Shown here one piece after another: positions 7,098-12,204 of a DNA stretch of 15,037 nucleotides. Numbering within the stretch: position 1 is the first letter of the stretch; each line of letters starts with the position of its first letter. Below the pieces are notes generated by a model. It was not told the DNA's origin. It did no database searches and saw nothing but the letters and a program-made list of their open reading frames with translations. The stretch comes from Chitinophagales bacterium (GTDB lineage Bacteria; Bacteroidota; Bacteroidia; Chitinophagales; UBA2359): assembly GCA_020629335.1 (NCBI GenBank), contig JAHDDN010000060.1, positions 1 to 15,037 on the forward strand. The letters run 5' to 3'. The translations under genes were made by a program, and so were the position numbers.

Positions 7098-8018
7098 ATG
7101 ATAGAAAATAATCTTAGACCATATACAATTAGACTCTTCGTACCTGATGGGAATCCAAATTCATTTAAAATTATAGACAAAATGAATTGGACAGGTATAG
7201 GCCTAGAAGTTTCGAGAGATTCTTGGGAAAGACATCGTAAAAGAAAGGAATTTGAACAAGCGGGTGTTTACATACTTATCGGAAGCGATGAAGAATCTGA
7301 ATTACCAATACTTTATATTGGTCAAGGTGATGGAGTTAAGGGAAGAATAGACTCGCATTTCAAGAAAAAGATGTTTTGGGATAAATTATTAGTATTTGTT
7401 TCAAGCAATGGTGGTTTAAATCGAGGACATATAACATGGCTTGAATGGGCTTTAATTAAAAGATCAACTGAAATTGGAAGATGCAAACTTGATAATAACA
7501 CATCTCCAAACGAACCTGTTCTAACAGAATACGAAAAAGCTGATACTACAGAATTTCTTAATGAGATACTTAGCGTCCTTCCAATTGTAGATATAAAAGT
7601 ATTCGATAAAGCTAAAAAAATAGAAGTTAATCAAAAAGCCATTCAAAAAACATCATCTCAGAATACAGTTATTGTCCCGGCAAATGAAGAAGGTTTTAAA
7701 AATGTATTTTTAGGAGAGAATTGTTGGCATGCCATTAGAATAGGAGGAGGGAAATTAAATGAAATTAAATACATAGCAGCATATCAAACAGCTCCTATTT
7801 CTGCCATCACTTATTATGCAGAAGTTGATTCAATTGAAGCTTATGGAGATGGTGGTAAGTATAAATTAAACTTTAAAAATAAAGCAATTAAAATTAATCC
7901 AATCAAATTAGGAGATGCTAAACCAGGCAGTCTACAGGGACCGAGATATGCAAACTTAGAGGAAATGTTAAAGGTGAAAACTATCAAGGATTTGTTTGAA
8001 AAAGATAATGAAGAGTGA
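7098..8018 (+). CDS. GIY-YIG nuclease family protein with C-terminal ligand-type domain
   Basis: The start is set at the ATG at 7098 (306 aa). An in-frame TTG at 7074 would add eight residues, but the family usually begins close to the PYTIRLFVPDGNP segment (here residues 9-20). The GIY-YIG core is clear: GVY (56-58), LYIG (72-75), Arg83 in VKGRIDSH, and Glu116 in WLEWALI, which are the catalytic landmarks of the fold. Residues about 205-306 form a separate domain (FLGENCWHAIRI, YIAAYQTAPISAITYYAEV, KYKLNF, GSLQGPRY), predicted to be beta-rich and perhaps EVE/PUA-like. That last call is a guess from pattern. The gene lies 52 bases after the DUF3883 gene and shares its A/T-rich composition. 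A nuclease fused to a possible modified-base reader next to another nuclease suggests modification-dependent DNA restriction, which is unproven. Confidence 0.75.
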   Translation: MIENNLRPYTIRLFVPDGNPNSFKIIDKMNWTGIGLEVSRDSWERHRKRKEFEQAGVYILIGSDEESELPILYIGQGDGVKGRIDSHFKKKMFWDKLLVFVSSNGGLNRGHITWLEWALIKRSTEIGRCKLDNNTSPNEPVLTEYEKADTTEFLNEILSVLPIVDIKVFDKAKKIEVNQKAIQKTSSQNTVIVPANEEGFKNVFLGENCWHAIRIGGGKLNEIKYIAAYQTAPISAITYYAEVDSIEAYGDGGKYKLNFKNKAIKINPIKLGDAKPGSLQGPRYANLEEMLKVKTIKDLFEKDNEE

Positions 8019-8164
8019 AAATTCATCCTACAGGTTGGAGCACAATTTTTGAATATCAATGATTTAAATAATGTAAGAATGTTTAATTAAAATGGAAAAA
8101 TTTTTAAAACTAAAATTAGAAGAGCTAATTTCAACTAAACTTTGAAGATTAAACCCTAAAGACC

Positions 8165-8746
8165 ATGAACAAAAAAATATCAAGACAAATAAATGATCAG
8201 GTCAAATACGGATTACATACAATTGATACAGAACGAACAGTTGAAATGAATTTGTTGGACTTTCTTTATACCTACAAAGCCGTTTCAGAATTTAAAAGGT
8301 TCTTTCACCAACCGATGCATTATCCTACTTTGATTGGCGTACGCTTATTTATGGGAAATGCATTAGCCGGTGGATATTCTATCTTGAATGAATTAACATT
8401 GGAAACTCTGGATAAATACTTACCTGAGGATATAGTGGAAAAGATTGAGAATGGAGATAGTTTAACTCCTCCGAATTTCCCCTTTTATTATAATTTGAAA
8501 AGGAAGGATAAATTTCAACTAAGTGCTACAGATAGTACAGAACCATCTGCATTCGAATTGATCAAGGAGATGGGCTTTGAAATTACGAAAGAAGGAGATC
8601 TTTGGATTGCAGAGAATTATAATGCTCGTTTTAGTGGGGGAAGTCCTTTGGAATTGTTGGGGTTAATTAGTTTGTATCAGGCAAAGGGAGATGACTGGCA
8701 AGTATCTGATGATAAGCTTGATGAATTTGCAAAACTAACCCAATAA
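8165..8746 (+). CDS. Hypothetical protein, 193 aa
   Basis: I do not recognise this protein. It has no signal peptide or membrane segment and looks like a soluble, mixed alpha/beta protein with an acidic C-terminus (DDWQVSDDKLDEFAKL). Features that may help a search are RTVEMNLLDFLYTYKAVSEFKRFF (residues 24-47; aromatic-rich helix), a proline-rich stretch NGDSLTPPNFPFYYNLKRKDKF, and the C-terminal SGGSPLELLGLISLYQAKGDDW. Codon use looks more like the housekeeping genes than the A/T-rich nuclease pair. It is 146 bases downstream of the GIY-YIG gene, and the gap has no strong terminator, so co-transcription is possible. It could be a partner of the nuclease pair, but nothing in the sequence shows that. 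Confidence 0.6.
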   Translation: MNKKISRQINDQVKYGLHTIDTERTVEMNLLDFLYTYKAVSEFKRFFHQPMHYPTLIGVRLFMGNALAGGYSILNELTLETLDKYLPEDIVEKIENGDSLTPPNFPFYYNLKRKDKFQLSATDSTEPSAFELIKEMGFEITKEGDLWIAENYNARFSGGSPLELLGLISLYQAKGDDWQVSDDKLDEFAKLTQ

Positions 8747-8836
8747 TAATTTAAGGTGCAGCTATCCCAAAGAAAAGCTTGATTTCTATTGTTTTAATTA
8801 CCATCTTTGATGTAGGAAGCGTTAAAAAACAATAAG

Positions 8837-9133
8837 ATGGCAAAATTACAAAACATATATCCTGGCGAAGTGCTATTAGAGGAGTTTTTAAAACCAATGG
8901 AAATTACAGCTTATAGAATATCGAAAGATATAGACGTTCCTTAAACTCGGATCAGTCAAATTATTCAAGGGAAGCGTAGAATTACACCAGATACTGCTTT
9001 GCGATTAAGTGCTTATTTAGGAACAAGTGCAAAGTTTTGGTTAGGTTTGCAGTTAGATTATGACTTAGAACATTACAAGGAATTATTATCAGAAGAATTA
9101 AAAAAGATAAAATTAAAGAATACGGCTGCCTAA
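8837..9133 (+). pseudogene. higA: HigA/VapI-like antitoxin gene with an in-frame stop
   Basis: Read through one stop, this frame gives a 98-residue product of normal HigA length: IYPGEVLLEEFLKPMEITAY, then RISKDIDVP, then a TAA at 8942-8944, then TRISQIIQGKRRITPDTALRL and SAYLGTSAKFWLGLQLDYDLE. This is the XRE-family HigA antitoxin pattern with its helix-turn-helix. HigA proteins typically read VPQTRIS at this point, so the stop is most simply a CAA (Gln) to TAA change of one base. The stop falls inside the DNA-binding domain, at codon 36, so the product is very likely inactive. No ATG lies soon after it to restart. No higB toxin ORF is present upstream (8747-8836) or downstream, so it is also an orphan. 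Everything past the stop is still open to the natural TAA at 9131-9133, which suggests that the mutation is recent. Confidence 0.85.
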
Positions 9134-9169
9134 GATTGTGTTAATCAACAGCTTAAAAAACATCCCCCT

Positions 9170-9324
9170 ATGAAAAACGATTTACGTAAATTATCTACTA
9201 TGAAGATGAGGAAGAAGAGTTGACGACTGCTGGTGGTGAAATTCTGGATGAGGAATTCTGCAATTCACAAAATACCCTTAGTGGTGCTGAAGTGATGGGC
9301 CAAGGTATCCAAAACATATACTAA
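9170..9324 (+). pseudogene. Frameshifted small ORF remnant, unknown
   Basis: An ATG at 9170 opens MKNDLRK and soon fails in its own frame. A shifted frame then stays open for 45 codons from 9190 to the TAA at 9322-9324 and reads IIYYEDEEEELTTAGG and onward, a plausible acidic protein segment. Restoring one A in the AAA at 9188-9190 would join the two into a 51-residue peptide. I do not recognise the product. The case for a gene rests only on the natural-looking composition of the shifted frame. Confidence 0.3.
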
Positions 9325-9433
9325 GAAATGTAGGAAAATAATCTGATCTTATCCTAAGTTAACAAAAAGCAACTAGCTGATTTCTTCATGAACGGACAAA
9401 GTAATGACTTGTTTAAAATAGGAAAGATCAAGT

Positions 9434-10117
9434 ATGAAAGTTTTACCGCCAGGTCAAAAAGAGTCTGATATTTTCCCACGATTTGGACTCCCACAATATG
9501 CCAATCGCTTTCCTAAAGATATAGACAATATCAAGATTTCCATAGGAGGAGATTTAGATGAATTTGAAGTGTCTACAGAACTAACTTCCCTCCCAAGAAC
9601 CGATCAACTTTCAGATTTTCATTGTGTCACGACCTGGAGTAAATTGAATCTCAATTGGAGTGGATATAGGTTTATTGATTTTTACAATGAATTAATCTTA
9701 CCTAAATTATCGCAAGATATAAGCTTCGTTATTTTGAAGGCACAAGATGGATACAAAACCAGTTTGCCGCTTCAAGATTTATTGCAAGCCAACGTCTTAA
9801 TCGCTGATCAATTGGATAATGAGCCACTTAACATAGAGCACGGAGCACCGATTAGGATAGTCGCCCCAGATCATTATGGATACAAAAATTTAAAGCATCT
9901 CAAACGCATAGAGTTTTATGCTAAAGAGCAAAAAGTAAAACAAGGATATCTAAGCTTCATGGATCATCCAAGGGCAAGAGTCAATTATGAAGAAAGAGCC
10001 AGTACAGGGCCCAAGATTTTGTTTAGGTACTTATACAAATTAAGTATTAAAAATACCATTAAAGACTTTGAAAAGGCAACGGCTAAGTATAGAGCTAAAT
10101 TGGAAAAGAATAGTTAA
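9434..10117 (+). CDS. Molybdopterin-dependent oxidoreductase, sulfite oxidase-like
   Basis: This 227-aa protein is a single oxidoreductase molybdopterin-binding domain of the sulfite oxidase/YedY superfamily. The molybdenum ligand is the cysteine in DFHCVTTWSKLN (C64), the most conserved site of the family. The N-terminal PPGQKESDIFPRFGLPQYANRFP and the later HGAPIRIVAPDHYGYKNLKHLKRIEF are also typical. There is no twin-arginine or Sec signal, so it is cytosolic, unlike MsrP/YedY. The substrate is unknown; members of this small stand-alone branch are annotated only as sulfite oxidase-like. No molybdenum cofactor gene lies nearby. A GGAAAG at 9421-9426 precedes the start, and the region upstream is decayed sequence. 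Confidence 0.87.
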   Translation: MKVLPPGQKESDIFPRFGLPQYANRFPKDIDNIKISIGGDLDEFEVSTELTSLPRTDQLSDFHCVTTWSKLNLNWSGYRFIDFYNELILPKLSQDISFVILKAQDGYKTSLPLQDLLQANVLIADQLDNEPLNIEHGAPIRIVAPDHYGYKNLKHLKRIEFYAKEQKVKQGYLSFMDHPRARVNYEERASTGPKILFRYLYKLSIKNTIKDFEKATAKYRAKLEKNS

Positions 10118-10164
10118 AATGAAGTAGAACTGGATCGACTTCACAAATCTCAATACCCAAAAAT

Positions 10165-10378
10165 GCGTGAGGGATGGAAGCGGTATGTGGCGTCGTGAAC
10201 CGACTTACGCAGCTTAGGTACGCGCAGGCTGGCTTTAGCAGACAAGCGGACCTTAGCGTAGTAGGAGGTGAACAGCCACATAAGAGCGTACAGCCCGACC
10301 CTTTCTTATTTTTTCATGCTTGGGCGCACACATAGGTGCGCCCCTACTTGTGCATGAAAAAATAAGAAAGGGGCACGC
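10165..10378 (+). ncRNA. Structured RNA-like element, copy B
   Basis: This 214-base element begins GCGTG then AGGGATGGAAGCGGT and carries the block TACAGCCCGACC about 120 bases on, matching copy A (5164-5395, opposite strand) in block order. The closing helix pairs GCGTG (10165-10169) with CACGC (10374-10378). The inner helix pairs ATGTGGC (10185-10191) with GCCACAT (10275-10281). Both helices occupy the same place in copy A with different bases, so the pairing is conserved and the sequence is not. Its 3' arm holds a 21-bp perfect hairpin. The element fills the gap between the oxidoreductase and the FG-GAP gene, and no protein is encoded in 10118-10479. Similarity to known Bacteroidota motifs such as Flavo-1 is unverified. 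Confidence 0.75.
10299..10372. repeat. 21-bp perfect inverted repeat with nested 8-bp palindrome
   Basis: Arms at 10299-10319 and 10352-10372 are perfect reverse complements over 21 bases. Inside the loop a second perfect stem pairs GGGCGCAC (10322-10329) with GTGCGCCC (10336-10343). CTTG occurs on both sides of the inner palindrome (10319-10322 and 10347-10350), so the inner piece may be a tiny insertion into an older hairpin loop. The structure forms the 3' arm of RNA-like element B. Part of it could also stop transcription in either direction, although no clean T-tract follows. Confidence 0.8.
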
Positions 10379-10479
10379 CCTAAAAATCAAAAATATTTGC
10401 TAAATTGTTCGGCGTTTCCCAACCCTTTGATAATAATACTCGTTTTAAAGAAACAGCTAATACGTAAATTTAAAGAAAG

Positions 10480-12084
10480 ATGAAAAACTCTTATAAGCCT
10501 ATCAAAGTACTCCAAATTACAGTATGCCTCCTATTGTTAATGCATGAGCTCCATGCGCAATATGATAGTGGAACAGTTATTCACTCGGATACAGGAAGTA
10601 GCACCTTTGTTTCGGTTTTGAAGAATTATATTATTGCGGATTTTGATGGTGACAATTTTCAGGATGTGCTCCTTGTTAAGGACAGTGCGCCTAATCAATT
10701 GACTTGGTTTAAAGGAGATGGGAATGGAGCGTTTATAGAACAAAATATCACTGCTAATATTGATATGGCTGATGAAGAAAATGATATCTTTTATGAAGAT
10801 ATGAATGCAGATGGTAATAAGGATATTCTCTTGCAGGATAGTGGTACTGGGTTCAAAATATATTTTAGTGATGGGACGGGAGCTATTTCTTCTCAAACGG
10901 ATAATACCGTTTCGAGTATTAGTCCTGATGAAATTGGTTTGAAAACAGTAGCAGATATTGATGGGGATAGTGATATGGATGTTTTGTTGTGGAGCGAAGT
11001 AGATTATGTGCGTCATCCGATTATTGGATTTAATGATGGTAATGGCAATTTTTCAACTTATGAATACCTGGAAAATGAGGATGCGCCAATTTATAATCTG
11101 ATAGAGGTCGGCGATATGGATGGAGATGGAGATTTAGATGTTTTTTGTAGTGGTAATGACGCAACAGGATGGGCAGGAGGAGAGGGGCCACAGATTTATC
11201 TTGAACCTTTTGTTCGTTGGTATGAGAATTTAGGAGGAGGTAGTTTTGCTCCAAAGCAGGATATTTCACTCCCTATAATAGAAGAAATCCTTCCTGATTT
11301 TACCCATATTAAAAGTAATGATATTGACAATGATGGGAATGACGAGCTACTGATAGAATATGCAATTAGGGACGAGTGTGAAAGCGATCTTCATCAAGCA
11401 GGTTGTGTTTATTTTTATCTCTTTCATGTATTGGATTATGAGGAGGAAACAATGAGTTTTGTACCAAAAGAAGAATACAATTCATGGCTTCACGGATATA
11501 CGATGAATCAAAATATTTTTACCCACGAACAATTTTATACAGAGGCTTTCCTTTTGCAGTTTGGGGATAATGATGGAGATGGAAATTCGGATATTTTATC
11601 CATCAATGTGCCGCAAGCTCGTCTTCAATGGTTTTATGGGGATGGAGAAGGCGGATTTGATAATCCCGCAATAGTTAATTCTAATAGCGAATACAGTAGT
11701 ATTAGACCAAGTTTAAGAGTTGCCGATATTGATAATGATCAAGACTTGGATATTTTTGTTCTAATTAATACCCCTACTTCAAGTACACTTACAGTGTATA
11801 AAAATTTAGCTCCTGTTGGAATAAAAAATCTTATATCAGCTAATGAAAAAATTGCTTTAGTTCCGAATCCTACTGCAGCTGATAGTTATGTCGAAATTTC
11901 TTTGCCGAGTAGTGAATGGGATCGAGCTCTTTCTTATACGATTAGAAATGCTATAGAAAAAACCGTTTTGACAGGAATAGTTGATGATGGGAAAGTATTC
12001 ATTAGTAGCTTATCAGCGGGAATCTACTTTGTAGAAATCACAGCTGAGCAAGAGAGATATATTGGGAAATTGGTGGTCAAGTAG
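10480..12084 (+). CDS. Secreted FG-GAP/VCBS repeat protein with T9SS sorting domain
   Basis: This 534-aa protein is exported through Sec and then the outer membrane by the type IX secretion system. Residues 1-26 are a signal peptide (VLQITVCLLLLMHELHA, cleavage before Q27). Seven Asp-rich calcium-binding motifs of the DxDxDGxxD type follow at about residues 54-62, 107-115, 159-167, 212-220, 281-289, 363-371 and 416-424, for example DMDGDGDLD and DIDNDQDLD. They mark blades of a beta-propeller-like FG-GAP/VCBS domain. Residues about 458-534 are a type A C-terminal sorting domain (ALVPNPTA at the start, SLSAGIYFVEI, IGKLVVK at the end). The role is probably surface adhesion or substrate binding, but no catalytic residues are seen. 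The next gene begins 121 bases later and is also secreted. Confidence 0.9.
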   Translation: MKNSYKPIKVLQITVCLLLLMHELHAQYDSGTVIHSDTGSSTFVSVLKNYIIADFDGDNFQDVLLVKDSAPNQLTWFKGDGNGAFIEQNITANIDMADEENDIFYEDMNADGNKDILLQDSGTGFKIYFSDGTGAISSQTDNTVSSISPDEIGLKTVADIDGDSDMDVLLWSEVDYVRHPIIGFNDGNGNFSTYEYLENEDAPIYNLIEVGDMDGDGDLDVFCSGNDATGWAGGEGPQIYLEPFVRWYENLGGGSFAPKQDISLPIIEEILPDFTHIKSNDIDNDGNDELLIEYAIRDECESDLHQAGCVYFYLFHVLDYEEETMSFVPKEEYNSWLHGYTMNQNIFTHEQFYTEAFLLQFGDNDGDGNSDILSINVPQARLQWFYGDGEGGFDNPAIVNSNSEYSSIRPSLRVADIDNDQDLDIFVLINTPTSSTLTVYKNLAPVGIKNLISANEKIALVPNPTAADSYVEISLPSSEWDRALSYTIRNAIEKTVLTGIVDDGKVFISSLSAGIYFVEITAEQERYIGKLVVK

Positions 12085-12088
12085 TTTG

Positions 12089-12130
12089 CGATCCAAGTAT
12101 GCAATAAAAAGGATCGGCCTTAGCGTTTTT
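12089..12130 (+). terminator. Weak possible terminator after the FG-GAP gene
   Basis: CGATCC (12089-12094) pairs with GGATCG (12111-12116) around a 16-base loop, and six T residues follow only at 12125-12130. The stem is short and the T-tract is displaced, so function is doubtful. Confidence 0.25.
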
Positions 12131-12155
12131 TGGCGTTAAAAGGACTAAACAGGCA

Positions 12156-12172
12156 CAAGTGAAAAACACTTG
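12156..12172. repeat. Small palindrome CAAGTG/CACTTG
   Basis: CAAGTG (12156-12161), a loop of five A residues, and CACTTG (12167-12172) form a perfect 6-bp hairpin 32 bases before the CotH gene start. No T-tract follows, so it is not a terminator. It may be a leader hairpin or part of a dispersed repeat. Confidence 0.35.
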
Positions 12173-12204
12173 CGCTATAAGAGTTTGTTTTACAAATAAG
12201 AGAT

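Noticed and set aside
7841..8059. Minus-strand 72-codon ORF
   Set aside because: It is antisense to the 3' end of the GIY-YIG gene and shows no motif.
8091..8144. 17-codon ORF MEKFLKLKLEELISTKL
   Set aside because: It is too short and lysine/leucine-rich in AT-rich DNA; chance is sufficient.
8768..8791. Hairpin CAAAGAAA/TTTCTATTG followed by TTTT as a terminator for the 193-aa gene
   Set aside because: The stem is AT-rich, has a bulge, and is followed by only four T residues; too weak to call.
10537..11269. Minus-strand ORFs of 159 and 79 codons
   Set aside because: Both are antisense to the FG-GAP gene. Their Ile/Asn/His-rich text comes from the repeated GAT/GGT codons of the Asp-rich motifs.
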